Of a DNA stretch of 64,000 bases, positions 34,919 to 44,287 are shown in pieces (positions within the stretch are counted from its first letter, which is position 1; every line of letters begins with the position of its first letter). A model generated the notes under the pieces. That model saw only the letters and a program-made list of their open reading frames with translations, made no database searches and had not been told where the DNA came from. The stretch comes from Actinospica robiniae DSM 44927 (GTDB lineage: Bacteria; Actinomycetota; Actinomycetes; Streptomycetales; Catenulisporaceae). The translations under genes and the position numbers were made by a program. Location: NCBI RefSeq assembly GCF_000504285.1, contig NZ_KI632511.1, positions 5,314,154-5,378,153 of the forward strand. The letters are read 5' to 3'.

Positions 34919-36385
34919 ATGGAGCCAAGTCCAGGTCCAGCGGGAGTGATACGACGGATCGAGCCGGCGGATGCGGAAACCACCGGCTCGATCTACCCGT
35001 TCGTACGCACCTTCCCCAATCCGCATACCAAGTCCGTGCGCGACGCCCGGCCGATGCTCTCTCGGCTGGCCTTGAGCACGCTGCTGCTGATCCTCGCCGT
35101 CGGCGGCGCCGTCGAGCTGCTGACGCTGTGGTGGATGCAGACCCCGCCCTCACGGGTGGCCAATCTGTCCGAAGAACTGATCATGGGCGCGCAGCTGACC
35201 GGCCTGATCGGCGGCTACCTGCTGCTGATCGAAGTCACGCTGATGGCGCGGATACCCTGGCTCGAGCACCGGATCGGCTCGTGGCTCGCGTCGCTGCACC
35301 GGTACCTCGGCGGGTACCTGTTCCTGCTGCTCACCATGCACGTGGTGCTGGTGCTGGCCGGCTACAGCCTGAGCCTCGGCGCCCCGGTCAACGCCGTGCT
35401 CGTGGGCGTGCTCCAGACCTACCCCGACGTGCTCTTCGCGACCATCGCCTACCTGCTGCTGCTGTGCCTGGGCCTGAGCTCTGCCCGCAAGATCCGGCGC
35501 AAGCTCGGCTATGAGCGCTGGCACATGATCCACCTGATCGCCTACCCGGCCGGCGTGCTCGCCTACGGGCACGAGATCGCCATGGGCGCGCAGTTCACCC
35601 GCAACACCGCCGCCCGCTACACCTGGACGGCGCTGAGCGTCGCGGTGGCGCTCGCGGTGCTCAACCACCGGCTCTACATCCCGATCCGCCGCCACCTCAA
35701 GCACCGGCTGCACATCTCGCACATCGTGGCCGAGGCGCCGGACACCTTCAGCATCTACATCAAGGGCAAGCGGATCGACGACCTCAACGCGGTCGGCGGC
35801 CAGTACTTCCGCTGGCGCTTCATGGCCCGCGGCGTGTGGTACCAGTCGCATCCCTTCTCCCTCTCCGCCCACCCGACCGACGACACGCTGCGGCTGACGA
35901 TCAAGGGCGTCGGGGCCTACACGCGCCGGCTCAAGCGCCGGCTGCGGCCCGGCCAGCGCGTGTTCGCCGACGGCCCGTACGGCGCCTTCACGGCCGTGCT
36001 GCGGCGGCGCAAGCGGGTGCTGCTGCTCGGCGGCGGCGTCGGGGTGACCCCGCTGCGGGCCATCGCCGAGACGCTGGAGGGCAACGAGCGCGACGTGATC
36101 TTCGCGCAGCGGGCCAGCTCCGAGCACGAGCTGCTGATGGCGGACGAGCTGTGGCGGATGCAGCGGCAGGGCAAGCTGACCTTCCTGCCCATCCTCGGCA
36201 AGCGCGGCAAGGATCCGAAGGAGGATCCGATGCACCCGCAGCAGCTGCTGTGGCGGATCCCGGACCTGCGTGAGCGGGAGGTGTTCATCTGCGGCTCGCC
36301 CGGCATGGTGGGCGCGTCCATCCGCAATCTGCGCAAAGCGGGGGTCAAGCGGCGCTACATCCACAGCGAACTCTTCGACTTCTAA
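34919..36385 (+). CDS. Ferric-reductase-like membrane flavoprotein
   Basis: A 488-residue protein. A ferric-reductase-like transmembrane domain (about 45-250, six segments, with conserved histidines in LHRYLGGY, MHVVLV and WHMIHLIAY likely to bind haem) is joined to an FNR-type FAD/NAD(P)H module (about 260-488). The FAD-binding motif appears as SHPFSLSA, and the nucleotide site as LLLGGGVGVTPLR and FICGSPGMV. It should move electrons from NAD(P)H through FAD and haem across the membrane. The FMN-binding gene follows 56 bp later and is the likely partner. Confidence 0.9.
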   Translation: MEPSPGPAGVIRRIEPADAETTGSIYPFVRTFPNPHTKSVRDARPMLSRLALSTLLLILAVGGAVELLTLWWMQTPPSRVANLSEELIMGAQLTGLIGGYLLLIEVTLMARIPWLEHRIGSWLASLHRYLGGYLFLLLTMHVVLVLAGYSLSLGAPVNAVLVGVLQTYPDVLFATIAYLLLLCLGLSSARKIRRKLGYERWHMIHLIAYPAGVLAYGHEIAMGAQFTRNTAARYTWTALSVAVALAVLNHRLYIPIRRHLKHRLHISHIVAEAPDTFSIYIKGKRIDDLNAVGGQYFRWRFMARGVWYQSHPFSLSAHPTDDTLRLTIKGVGAYTRRLKRRLRPGQRVFADGPYGAFTAVLRRRKRVLLLGGGVGVTPLRAIAETLEGNERDVIFAQRASSEHELLMADELWRMQRQGKLTFLPILGKRGKDPKEDPMHPQQLLWRIPDLREREVFICGSPGMVGASIRNLRKAGVKRRYIHSELFDF

Positions 36386-36441
36386 GACCTCGGATACCCT
36401 CAAGTGCCCTCGAGTACGACGAAAACACCCCTGAGGACCTG

Positions 36442-36873
36442 ATGCGCAAATTCGTCTTCTGCGTCGTGGCCTCGATCGCGGTGATGGCCGCGGTCATCCT
36501 GGACAAGGCGTACACGTCGCCGCGGCCCTCGGCCGCGCTCGACGACGTCAGCGCCTCGGCGAGCACCCGCACCGCGGTCGGCCCCGAGATCGCGTTGGCG
36601 CACGGCATCGTGCAGGTGCAGGTCACCTGTGTCGGCTCCCGGATCGTGGACGTCAAGGCGTTGCAGCTGCCGCACGACAACAACCACTCCTGGGAGGACT
36701 CGCAGCACGCGGCGGCCGTGCTGCGCGGCGAGGTGCTCCGCAAGCAGAGCTACCACCTCGACGCGGTCAGCGGAGCCACCTACACCAGCGAGGCCTACCT
36801 GCAGTCGCTGCAGGCGGCGCTGGACGTGGCGGCACCGCCGGCGCCCAAGATGTCGGCGACGGCGATCCAGTAA
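36442..36873 (+). CDS. FMN-binding domain protein
   Basis: A 143-residue protein with an N-terminal membrane anchor (about 3-22) and an FMN_bind domain. The motif SGATYTS near residue 112 is the site where an ApbE-type transferase links FMN to a threonine. It probably accepts electrons outside the membrane from the preceding reductase. ATG 36442 has GAGG upstream. No apbE gene is in this window. Confidence 0.9.
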   Translation: MRKFVFCVVASIAVMAAVILDKAYTSPRPSAALDDVSASASTRTAVGPEIALAHGIVQVQVTCVGSRIVDVKALQLPHDNNHSWEDSQHAAAVLRGEVLRKQSYHLDAVSGATYTSEAYLQSLQAALDVAAPPAPKMSATAIQ

Positions 36874-36898
36874 GGGCGCTGGGAACACCACACGGCTA

Positions 36899-36931
36899 CT
36901 CGGCCGGGCCTCGTCACGAGGCCCGGCCGAG
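36899..36931. terminator. Bidirectional hairpin terminator
   Basis: A perfect 15-bp stem CTCGGCCGGGCCTCG with a TCA loop lies between the convergent genes ending at 36873 and 36944. There is no T-tract. Confidence 0.65.
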
Positions 36932-36943
36932 GCCGGCCCGGAC

Positions 36944-37906
36944 TCAGAACTTGACCACGGACCAGCTGATCGAGCTGGTGATCACCAGGCAGGACGTCCG
37001 GCTGGTGCCGTTCCAGACCGTGATCACCGAGTACGAGGTCTGCGCCGGCAGCACGGTCTGGTCGATGTCGCTCTTGTCGCAGCTGATGCCCGGCGTGTAG
37101 TCGCTGACCATGAACACCTGGGCGGTGTGCGGCGAGGTGCAAGGCGTCACCGTGCTCGGATCGTTCGAATCGGCGAGGCAGTCGCCCACCTTCAGCTGCG
37201 GCAGCGTCGTGGGCGCGGCCGAGGAGGTCGCCGCGTCGCTGTCCTGCGCGACGAAGAACGCGCCGTAGGCGGTGGCCAGCATCAGCCAGCACAGCGCGTA
37301 TCGCAGCACCGTGGCACGCGGGCTGCGCGAGGTGAGCCGGCCCCACAGGCCGAGCGTCGCTGCGATCGGCTGGGTCGGCCCGGCGATCCGCGCGGCAGAA
37401 CGGGATCGGGGCCAGGACGCGCCGATCGGCTTGAGGTCCAGGCCGAACTCGCCCAGGCCCTGCAGCGCGCGCTCGGTGGCCGCGGCCGCCAGCACCGCGT
37501 CCACCGCGGCGTCCGCGCGCGGCGAGGGCGCGGCCACCGCGCCGGCCAGGCAGCGCGAGCCGTCGGCGAGCTCGAACACCACGCCGGTCCGGGTCGCCCG
37601 CGCGCCGTCCACCAGCTGCACCGGGACGCGGTAGGTGCGCCAGACCCCGACGATCATCAGCACCCCGTTGCCCAGGGCGATCCGGTAGCGGTGCAGGTAG
37701 CCGTAGCCGAACCAGATCGCCAGCGCCCCGGCGGCGACGCACAGCACGGCCGGGAACGTGGCGAGATCCCCGCGCAGCCAGGCGCCCGCGGTCGATCCGA
37801 GCACGCAGCAGCCCACGATCGCGACCCAACCGCCCACGATGCGCACGGTCGTCGAGGGCCGCCATTGCCGGACGGCTCCGCCTACGAGATCGTCGTTCCC
37901 GAGCAT
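36944..37906 (-). CDS. Membrane protein with Septum_form-like C-terminal domain
   Basis: A 320-residue protein. Two membrane segments near 25-70 precede a PH-like cytoplasmic region (about 75-160), a further membrane segment lies near 205-225, and the extracytoplasmic C-terminal domain has KVGDCLADSND, VTPCTSPHTAQVF and later cysteines, matching the Septum_form-type pattern (GDC, C..PH..V). Role unknown, possibly envelope related. ATG 37906 (MLGNDD) is chosen over an upstream in-frame start because AAAGG lies about 10 nt upstream. Confidence 0.65.
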   Translation of the reverse strand: MLGNDDLVGGAVRQWRPSTTVRIVGGWVAIVGCCVLGSTAGAWLRGDLATFPAVLCVAAGALAIWFGYGYLHRYRIALGNGVLMIVGVWRTYRVPVQLVDGARATRTGVVFELADGSRCLAGAVAAPSPRADAAVDAVLAAAATERALQGLGEFGLDLKPIGASWPRSRSAARIAGPTQPIAATLGLWGRLTSRSPRATVLRYALCWLMLATAYGAFFVAQDSDAATSSAAPTTLPQLKVGDCLADSNDPSTVTPCTSPHTAQVFMVSDYTPGISCDKSDIDQTVLPAQTSYSVITVWNGTSRTSCLVITSSISWSVVKF

Positions 37907-38107
37907 GCTCCCCACACCTTTACGAGCCCACCACCTCAAGAGGATAGTGCCCGGCCCGGAAGGGTGTCAGGTCTGGGATACCCCGTGGCTGCGCGTTCGA
38001 TGAGGTTCCGGCCGTTTCCGGCCCACGTCAAGCGCCCTGTGCGTTCCGGCTGTGACACGGTGGAAACACACAGTGGAGACGAAAACAGACAAGGCTTTTA
38101 CGCTCTT

Positions 38108-39151
38108 TTACGCGACGACCTCGGTCACCGGCATCGAGGAGTCGGCCGGCAGGTCCAACGCGCTCGGTGCCACGCCGCTGGCGACCAGCTGCGCACCCAG
38201 CGCGGCCACCATGGCGCCGTTGTCGGTGCACAGGCCCGGCCGCGGTACCCGAACCCTGATTCCCACCGCCTCGGCCCGCTCCACCGCCAGCGCGCGCAGC
38301 CGCGAGTTGGCCGCGACGCCGCCGCCGATCAGCAGATGCTCGACGCCGTGCTCCTTGCAGGCGCGCAGTGCCTTGCGGGTGAGCACGTCCACCACGGCCT
38401 CCTGGAACGAGGCGGCCACGTCGGCCACCGGCACCGGCTCGCCGGCCCGCTCCCTCGCCTCGATCCACCGCGCGACCGCGGTCTTCAAGCCGGAGAAGGA
38501 GAAGTCGAACGGCGCGTCACGCGGGCCGGTCAGCCCGCGCGGGAAGGCGATGGCCTGCGGGTCGCCGCCCTCGCGCGCCGCCTTGTCGATCAGCGGACCG
38601 CCCGGGAAGCCGAGGCCGAGCACCCGGGCCACCTTGTCGAAGGCCTCGCCGGCCGCGTCGTCGATCGTGTTGCCCAGCGGGCGGATGTCGGTGGCCACGT
38701 CCGGCACCAGCAGCAGCGAGGAGTGGCCGCCGGAGACCAGCAGCGCCATCGCCGGCTGCGGCAGCGGGCCGTGCTCGAGCTGGTCCACGCACACGTGCGC
38801 GGCCAGGTGGTTGACCCCGTAGATCGGCTTGCCCAGCGCCAGCGCGTACGCCTTGGCCGCGGCCACCCCGACCAGCAGCGCGCCGGCCAGGCCCGGGCCC
38901 GAGGTGACCGCCACCGCGTCGATGTCGGAGAGCTTGAGGCCGGCCTGGTCCAGGGCGCGGCGCACGGTGGGCACCATCGCCTCCAGGTGCGCCCGCGAGG
39001 CCACCTCCGGCACCACGCCGCCGTAGCGGGCGTGCTCGTCGACGCTGGTGGCCACCGCGTCGGCGAGCAGCTCCGTGCCGCGCACGATGCCGACCCCGGT
39101 CTCGTCGCAGGAGGTCTCGAAGCCGAGCACGATCGGCTGGTCGGCGGTCAT
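38108..39151 (-). CDS. tsaD: tRNA N6-adenosine threonylcarbamoyltransferase
   Basis: Transfers threonylcarbamoyl to A37 of ANN-decoding tRNAs (t6A) with TsaB and TsaE. The 347 residues show FETSCDETG near the start, the metal-binding [17 protein letters not shown], the family-typical [11 protein letters not shown], and [11 protein letters not shown]. Its ATG overlaps the rimI stop as ATGA, so translation is coupled. TsaB and RimI genes precede it in one operon, and tsaE lies just beyond an intervening opposite-strand gene. Confidence 0.97.
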   Translation of the reverse strand: MTADQPIVLGFETSCDETGVGIVRGTELLADAVATSVDEHARYGGVVPEVASRAHLEAMVPTVRRALDQAGLKLSDIDAVAVTSGPGLAGALLVGVAAAKAYALALGKPIYGVNHLAAHVCVDQLEHGPLPQPAMALLVSGGHSSLLLVPDVATDIRPLGNTIDDAAGEAFDKVARVLGLGFPGGPLIDKAAREGGDPQAIAFPRGLTGPRDAPFDFSFSGLKTAVARWIEARERAGEPVPVADVAASFQEAVVDVLTRKALRACKEHGVEHLLIGGGVAANSRLRALAVERAEAVGIRVRVPRPGLCTDNGAMVAALGAQLVASGVAPSALDLPADSSMPVTEVVA

Positions 39152-39783
39152 GGGTTCACCCTGTTCTCGAAATCAGCGTCCATCCCGGTTTCGGGCAGCG
39201 CGGAGTTCCCGGGCAGCGCGTGCGCGCCGCCGAATCCGCCGCCGGGGCCCGGCCCGAACCGGCCGAGCACCCCGCTGCTGCGCATCACCAGCGCGTCCAC
39301 CCCGGCCGGCTGGTAGTAGCCCTTGCGCACCCCGATCCCGGCGAAACCGAAGCGCTGATAAAGCTTCTGCGCCCGCTCGTTGTCCACCCGCACTTCCAGC
39401 ACGACCTCGTCGCAGCGGCGCCGGGCCGCCTCCCGCATCAGCTCGGTCAGCAGCCGCGCGCCGAGCCCCCGCCCGGACCGGGCCGGATCCACCGCGATCG
39501 TGAGCACCTCGGCCTCCCCCGCCCCGGCGAGCAGGCCCGCGTATCCGACGATGCGCGGCTCCGCCTCGCCCGGCCGCCCGCCGCGCGAGCCGGTGTCCTC
39601 GGCCACCACGTAGTGCCGGCTGGCGGACTCGGCCAGCTCCGACCAGAACATCCCGACCGACCAGGCGTCCTCGGGAAAGGCGAGGTGCTCGAGCAGGACC
39701 ACGCCCGGGATGTCCCACCAGCGCATCCGGCGCAGACGGATCCCGGTCTCGCCGGCCGCGGCGGGCGGTCCCCAGCCGGTCAC
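39148..39783 (-). CDS. rimI: Ribosomal-protein-S18-type alanine N-acetyltransferase
   Basis: A 211-residue GNAT acetyltransferase with the acetyl-CoA loop [10 protein letters not shown] and [18 protein letters not shown] near the C-terminus. RimI acetylates the N-terminus of ribosomal protein S18. GTG 39783 overlaps the tsaB stop (GTGA), and its own stop overlaps the tsaD ATG. A Gly/Pro-rich extension of about 40 residues follows the conserved domain, longer than in typical RimI. Confidence 0.9.
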   Translation of the reverse strand: MTGWGPPAAAGETGIRLRRMRWWDIPGVVLLEHLAFPEDAWSVGMFWSELAESASRHYVVAEDTGSRGGRPGEAEPRIVGYAGLLAGAGEAEVLTIAVDPARSGRGLGARLLTELMREAARRRCDEVVLEVRVDNERAQKLYQRFGFAGIGVRKGYYQPAGVDALVMRSSGVLGRFGPGPGGGFGGAHALPGNSALPETGMDADFENRVNP

Positions 39784-40511
39784 GCCGGGCCCGCCCCGGT
39801 CGCCGCGCGGCCGCCGAGCTCGCGCGCGTCCGGCTGGCGCACGGATTTGGGCGCGCCCGGTTCGACCGCGTCGGGGCGGCGCAGGTAGAGCGGATAGGGC
39901 GGCAGCAGCGCACTCGGGTCCTCGGCCAGCAGGCGCGCCGTCAGGTCGGCCAGCACGGCCGCGCTGGGCAGCTCGGGCGCGAGCGGCGCCGGGAAGCGGT
40001 CCGGGTAGAGCACCGGGCCCTGCCCGGCCACCGCGCGTCCGGCCAACTGATCGGCGATCTCGGCCGGACGGTCCACGGCCGGCTCGCCGCCGCGCCGCCC
40101 GGCCGCGTCGTACACGGCCCAGTACACCTCGCGCCGGCGCGCGTCGGTGGCGACCGCGAAATCCTTGCCAGGCCCGCCGTCCGCGAGCACCTCGGCGGCC
40201 AGGATGTCGAGGGTGCACACGCCGTGCACCGGGATCTCCAGCGCGTCCCCGAGCGCCCGGGCCGTCATCAGCCCGACCCGCAGCCCGGTGAACGGGCCCG
40301 GCCCGACCCCGACGGCCACCGCGGTCAGGTCCGCGCGCGCGGCGCCGGCCTCGGCCAGCACCCGCTCGATGCCGGGGGCCAGCAGTTCCCCGTGCCTGCG
40401 CGCGTCGATGACGGTGTGCTGCGCGAGCACGCCCTGTCCGCCCCGCAGTGCGACGGTCACCGCCGGGGTCGCCGTGTCGAAAGCCAAGAGCAGCACCCGG
40501 CCATTATTCAT
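39780..40511 (-). CDS. tsaB: t6A synthesis protein TsaB
   Basis: A 243-residue ASKHA-fold partner of TsaD. Family marks: LLAFDTATPAVTVAL at the start, GVGPGPFTGLRVGL near residue 70 and ATDARRREVYWAVY. It has no catalytic role of its own and scaffolds TsaD. ATG 40511 (MNNGRV) lacks a strong ribosome binding site. First gene of the tsaB-rimI-tsaD unit; an opposite-strand gene separates it from tsaE. Confidence 0.95.
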   Translation of the reverse strand: MNNGRVLLLAFDTATPAVTVALRGGQGVLAQHTVIDARRHGELLAPGIERVLAEAGAARADLTAVAVGVGPGPFTGLRVGLMTARALGDALEIPVHGVCTLDILAAEVLADGGPGKDFAVATDARRREVYWAVYDAAGRRGGEPAVDRPAEIADQLAGRAVAGQGPVLYPDRFPAPLAPELPSAAVLADLTARLLAEDPSALLPPYPLYLRRPDAVEPGAPKSVRQPDARELGGRAATGAGPA

Positions 40512-40636
40512 CACCGCGCGTCCGGAGCCCGTCACGGCTCCCATCCGTCGGCGCCCGCTACCGCGCGGGCACGCACCGTGCCGGAGCGCATTGCCCTGTC
40601 CCTGCCACTTAACCCGCGCCGTACCGGTAGGGCATG

Positions 40637-41284
40637 ATGGCCCCCATGGGTAGAGGAACCCGGGCCGCCGGCGCCCGCAGATACGGCGCCGACCCGGCCC
40701 CCGCCGCCCCGGATCCGGGCGCGCCGCGCGGGGTCCGCGCACCGCGCAAGTCCGGCCGCGGCGCGACCTTCTCGGTGCTGACGATGACGCTGGCCGCCTT
40801 GGCCGGCGTGGGAATCCTCGCCGCCCAGGCGGAGGCGACCGCGCCGCACGCGTCGACGAACAACAGCGCCAAGGCGTCTTCGACCTCGAAGACCGCCCCC
40901 CTGCCCACCACGCTGCCGGCGCACTCGGGCAGCGGCACCCGGATCGTCTACTCGCCGAGCGAGCACCGGGTGTGGCTGGTGCAGGGATCGACGGTGAGCC
41001 GGACCATGCAGGTGGTGCCCGGCACCGTCACACCGCCCGCGGGCACCTTCCAGGTCTACGCCAAGAGCCCCGGCTCGACCGGCGGCGACGGCAAGGCCGT
41101 GGTCTACCTGGTGCGCTTCGATTCCAGCTCCGACACCGTCTTCGGCTTCGACGCCGTGGCCGGCCTGGCCGGCATGCCGCCGAAGCCCACCGGCAGCACC
41201 GGCGGCGTGCGGATGGAACAGACCGACGCGCTGGTGCTCTACCAGTTCGCCTCGGTCGGCACCGACGTCGTCGTCGTGTCCTGA
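40637..41284 (+). CDS. L,D-transpeptidase-like protein lacking the catalytic cysteine
   Basis: About 215 residues: a basic cytoplasmic start, a membrane segment near 45-65, a Ser/Thr linker and a C-terminal region with the YkuD/ErfK-type pattern (RIVYSPSEHRVWLVQG, VVPGTVTPPAGTFQVYAK). Where catalytic members have an SHGC(I/V)R motif, this protein reads TGGVRMEQTDALVLYQF, with no Cys or His. It is likely non-catalytic and wall-associated. The start is uncertain among ATG 40634, 40637 and 40646. It sits on the plus strand inside the minus-strand t6A genes. Confidence 0.65.
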   Translation: MAPMGRGTRAAGARRYGADPAPAAPDPGAPRGVRAPRKSGRGATFSVLTMTLAALAGVGILAAQAEATAPHASTNNSAKASSTSKTAPLPTTLPAHSGSGTRIVYSPSEHRVWLVQGSTVSRTMQVVPGTVTPPAGTFQVYAKSPGSTGGDGKAVVYLVRFDSSSDTVFGFDAVAGLAGMPPKPTGSTGGVRMEQTDALVLYQFASVGTDVVVVS

Positions 41285-41309
41285 CACGCCCGGCGATCCG
41301 CGCGCCGCG

Positions 41310-41780
41310 TCAGGACCTTTCGAAGGCGATCTCCCGGACGTCGTCCTCGCGGGAACGGTCGAACCTGACCACGTAGTGCCCGCCTCGGCCCTCGGCCAGC
41401 ACCTCCGCCTTGCCCTCGCCCCACTCCACCACGGTGACCGAGTCCTCCACCGACGCGTCGAGGTCCAGGTCGTCGAGCTCGGCCAGGCCGCCGAGCCGGT
41501 AGGCGTCCACGTGCACCAGCGCCGGGCCGCCGGTGAGCGAGGGGTGCACCCGCGCCAGCACGAAGGTGGGCGAGGTGATCGGGCCGCGCACGCCGAGTCC
41601 CTCGGCCAGGCCCTGGGTGAAGGTGGTCTTGCCCGCCCCCAGTCCACCCGAAAGAATCACCAGGTCGCCGGGGCCGAGGCGCTCGGCGAAGCGCAGGCCG
41701 GCCGCGCGGGTGGCCGCGGCGTCCTCGGCCCGCACCACCTCGGGCGCGGTCCGGCCGCGGCCGGACTCGGAATCGTTCAC
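41310..41780 (-). CDS. tsaE: t6A synthesis ATPase TsaE
   Basis: A 156-residue P-loop protein with Walker A GGLGAGKTTF, SPTFVL, VDAYRL and VEWGEG. It energises the TsaBD complex. Start GTG 41780 is behind GAGGG. The hydrolase gene ends 23 bp upstream on the same strand. Confidence 0.95.
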   Translation of the reverse strand: MNDSESGRGRTAPEVVRAEDAAATRAAGLRFAERLGPGDLVILSGGLGAGKTTFTQGLAEGLGVRGPITSPTFVLARVHPSLTGGPALVHVDAYRLGGLAELDDLDLDASVEDSVTVVEWGEGKAEVLAEGRGGHYVVRFDRSREDDVREIAFERS

Positions 41781-41803
41781 TGCGCATCCCTCACTGCGAG
41801 TCC

Positions 41804-42985
41804 CTACTGCGCCGCCCTCCGGGGGGACGGAGCCGGATCGAGCTGAGCCTCGACCCGGTCCACCAGAGTACGCAACGCCTCGTTCACCTCGTCCGGATGC
41901 TCCAGGATGACCGCGTGTCCGGCGTTCGGCAGCACCGTGTAGGCGGCCGAGGGGATGGCGGCGGCCAGGGCCTCGCTGTGCGCCACCGGCAGCACCATGT
42001 CGCCGGAGGCGCCGAGCACGAGCGTGGGCACGCGGTCGAACAGCGGCACCGCGTCGCCGAGCTCCACGTGGCTCAGCGCCGGGTAGTACTCGGCGATGAC
42101 GTCGATGGACACTGATTCGATCATGTCCAGGGTGAAGCGCACCACTGACTCGGGCACCTCGGAGCCGAAGGCGTAGCGGCGGGTGAGCACCAGGCCGAGG
42201 TCGCCGCCGAGCGTGCGGCCGCGGTCCACCAGCGCGGCCTGACGGGCCAGCAGGCCGAGCAGCCCGGGGGTGGCCCGGTGCAGCAGCTGCGCGCCGGGGC
42301 GCGGCAGCCCGAACACGACGTCCTCGAAGCGCCCGGCCGAGGTGCTGATCAGCGCGGCGCCCACGATCCGGTCGCCGAACAGCTCGGGATGCCGCTGGGC
42401 CAGCGCCATCATGGTCATCCCGCCCATCGAGTGCCCGATCAGGATCACCGGGCCCTGCGGGCAGGCGGCCTCGAGCACGGCGTGGAGGTCGTCGGCGAGC
42501 TGATCCACCGTCACCGAGGCCGAACGGCCGGAGCGCTCGCGCGGCAGCTTGCCGGAGCGGCCGTGGCCGCGCTGGTCCCAGAACACCATCCGGTGCGTCG
42601 CGGAGAACTCGGCCCGCTGGTAGTGCCAGCAGTCCTGGTCCAGGCAGAAGCCGTGGGTGAAGAGCAGAGTGGGGCGCTCGGCCTCGTCCGGATCGGCGGC
42701 CTCCGCCGCCCGCCCCGTCGCCGGGCCGCGCGGCTCGTCCACCTCCACGTGCAGCTCGACCCCGTCGTTCGCGCGCACCGTGCGCGCGTCGCCTCGCAGC
42801 GAGCCGAAGGGCTCGCCGGGGTCGTGTATCGCGGCCATCCGCCGCACCGCCCGCCCGATGGTGAGCCGTTCCACGGTGAAGCCGACCGCGACTCCCGCCG
42901 CCACCACCCCGACGGCGGCGCCGAGAAGCCCGGCCCGCCTGCCCTTGCCCGACGCCTCTGCCACCGCTCGGCCGCCTTCCGCCAC
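41804..42985 (-). CDS. Membrane-anchored alpha/beta hydrolase
   Basis: A 393-residue protein with an N-terminal membrane or signal-anchor segment (about 17-38), then an alpha/beta-hydrolase fold: HGFCLDQDCW, WDQRGHGRSG, nucleophile GHSMGGMTMM (Ser near 178), a late Asp and NAGHAVILEHP (His). Such hydrolases are usually found between alr and tsaE in streptomycetes; the substrate is unknown. GTG 42985 lacks a close ribosome binding site, and GTG 42964 is an alternative. Confidence 0.8.
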   Translation of the reverse strand: MAEGGRAVAEASGKGRRAGLLGAAVGVVAAGVAVGFTVERLTIGRAVRRMAAIHDPGEPFGSLRGDARTVRANDGVELHVEVDEPRGPATGRAAEAADPDEAERPTLLFTHGFCLDQDCWHYQRAEFSATHRMVFWDQRGHGRSGKLPRERSGRSASVTVDQLADDLHAVLEAACPQGPVILIGHSMGGMTMMALAQRHPELFGDRIVGAALISTSAGRFEDVVFGLPRPGAQLLHRATPGLLGLLARQAALVDRGRTLGGDLGLVLTRRYAFGSEVPESVVRFTLDMIESVSIDVIAEYYPALSHVELGDAVPLFDRVPTLVLGASGDMVLPVAHSEALAAAIPSAAYTVLPNAGHAVILEHPDEVNEALRTLVDRVEAQLDPAPSPRRAAQ

Positions 42986-43126
42986 TGCCGCACGCCCGGC
43001 GCTCGCTCCGCGCCGCCACCGCGGCCACGCCGCCGCGATCTGTTCACTATTGTTGCCCGGCAGCCGCGCTTCAAGCGTTCGACCGGCCGAGATCGCGGCG
43101 GCCGAGGCAGGCCGCCTGACGTGCGC

Positions 43127-44287
43127 TCAGCCGACGTACACCCGAGGCACCCGGCCACCGATTCGGGTGACCACCTCGTAGCCGATGGTGCCGATCGCCT
43201 CGGCCCAGTCCTGCGCCGTCGGCTCGCCCCGCTCGCCCGGTCCGAACAGCACCACCTCGTCGCCGGCCGCCGGCCCGTGCTCGTCCGGGCCGCCCGGCCC
43301 GAAGTCGACCACGAACTGGTCCATCGCCACCCGGCCCGCGACGTGGTAGCGCCGCCCGCCGACCAGCACCGGGCCGCGATCCGAGGCCGCGCGCGGGATG
43401 CCGTCCGCGTACCCGGCCGGCACCAGCCCGAGCCGGGTCTCGCCCCCGGTCCGGTAGGTGTGCCCGTAGGACACGCCGTGGCCCGCCGGGACCCACTTGA
43501 CCAGGGCGAGGCGCCCGCGCAGGGTCATCACCGGCCGCAGCCCGTGCTCCGCCGGGGTGCCGAGCTCCGGCGCGGGGCTGAGCCCGTAGACGGCGAGGCC
43601 CGGGCGGACGAGGTCGAAGTGGCTCTCCGGCAGGGTGAGGGTGGCCGGCGAGTTCGCCATGTGCCGCAGCCGGCCGCGCAGGCCGGCCGATTCCGCGTAC
43701 TCCAAGGCCTCGTGAAAGCGGGTCAGCTGCGCTCGGATCGAGGGATGCCCGGGCTCGTCCGCGCAGGCGAAGTGCGACCACAGGCCGGTCACCTCGAGCA
43801 GCCCGGCCCGCTCGGCCTTGACCGCCTCGTCCACCACCAGCGGCCACTCGTGCGGCTGGATCCCGTTGCGGCCCAGCCCGGTGTCCGCCTTGAGCTGGAT
43901 CCGGGCCAGGCGGCCGGCGCGCTCGGCCGCCTCCAGCACCTCCGCCAGCGCCCACTGGCCGGAGACGGAGACGTCCACCTCCGCCCGCACCAGCGCCTCG
44001 AAGTCGTCGCCGGGCGCGTGCAGCCAGGTCAGGATCGGCACGTCGAGGCCCGCGGCGCGCAGAGCCAGCGCCTCCTCCGGCACGGCCGTACCCAGCCAGG
44101 CGGCGCCGGCCTCGACCGCGGCCCGGGCGCACGGGACCATGCCGTGCCCGTACGCGTCGGCCTTCACCACGGCCATCACCCGAGCCGGCCCGGCGATCTC
44201 GCGCAGGCGCCGCACGTTGGCGCGAAGCGCGTCGAGATCCACACGGGCCTCGAGCCGTGCGGGCGGTGCGGCGGTACGGGTGCTCAT
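43127..44287 (-). CDS. alr: Alanine racemase
   Basis: Interconverts L- and D-alanine for peptidoglycan. The 386 residues have the PLP lysine Lys42 in AVVKADAYGHG, the HMANSPA region, and GVSYGHTYRTG around the second catalytic Tyr; RVAMDQFVVD closes the active site. ATG 44287 overlaps the preceding stop (ATGA). Confidence 0.97.
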   Translation of the reverse strand: MSTRTAAPPARLEARVDLDALRANVRRLREIAGPARVMAVVKADAYGHGMVPCARAAVEAGAAWLGTAVPEEALALRAAGLDVPILTWLHAPGDDFEALVRAEVDVSVSGQWALAEVLEAAERAGRLARIQLKADTGLGRNGIQPHEWPLVVDEAVKAERAGLLEVTGLWSHFACADEPGHPSIRAQLTRFHEALEYAESAGLRGRLRHMANSPATLTLPESHFDLVRPGLAVYGLSPAPELGTPAEHGLRPVMTLRGRLALVKWVPAGHGVSYGHTYRTGGETRLGLVPAGYADGIPRAASDRGPVLVGGRRYHVAGRVAMDQFVVDFGPGGPDEHGPAAGDEVVLFGPGERGEPTAQDWAEAIGTIGYEVVTRIGGRVPRVYVG

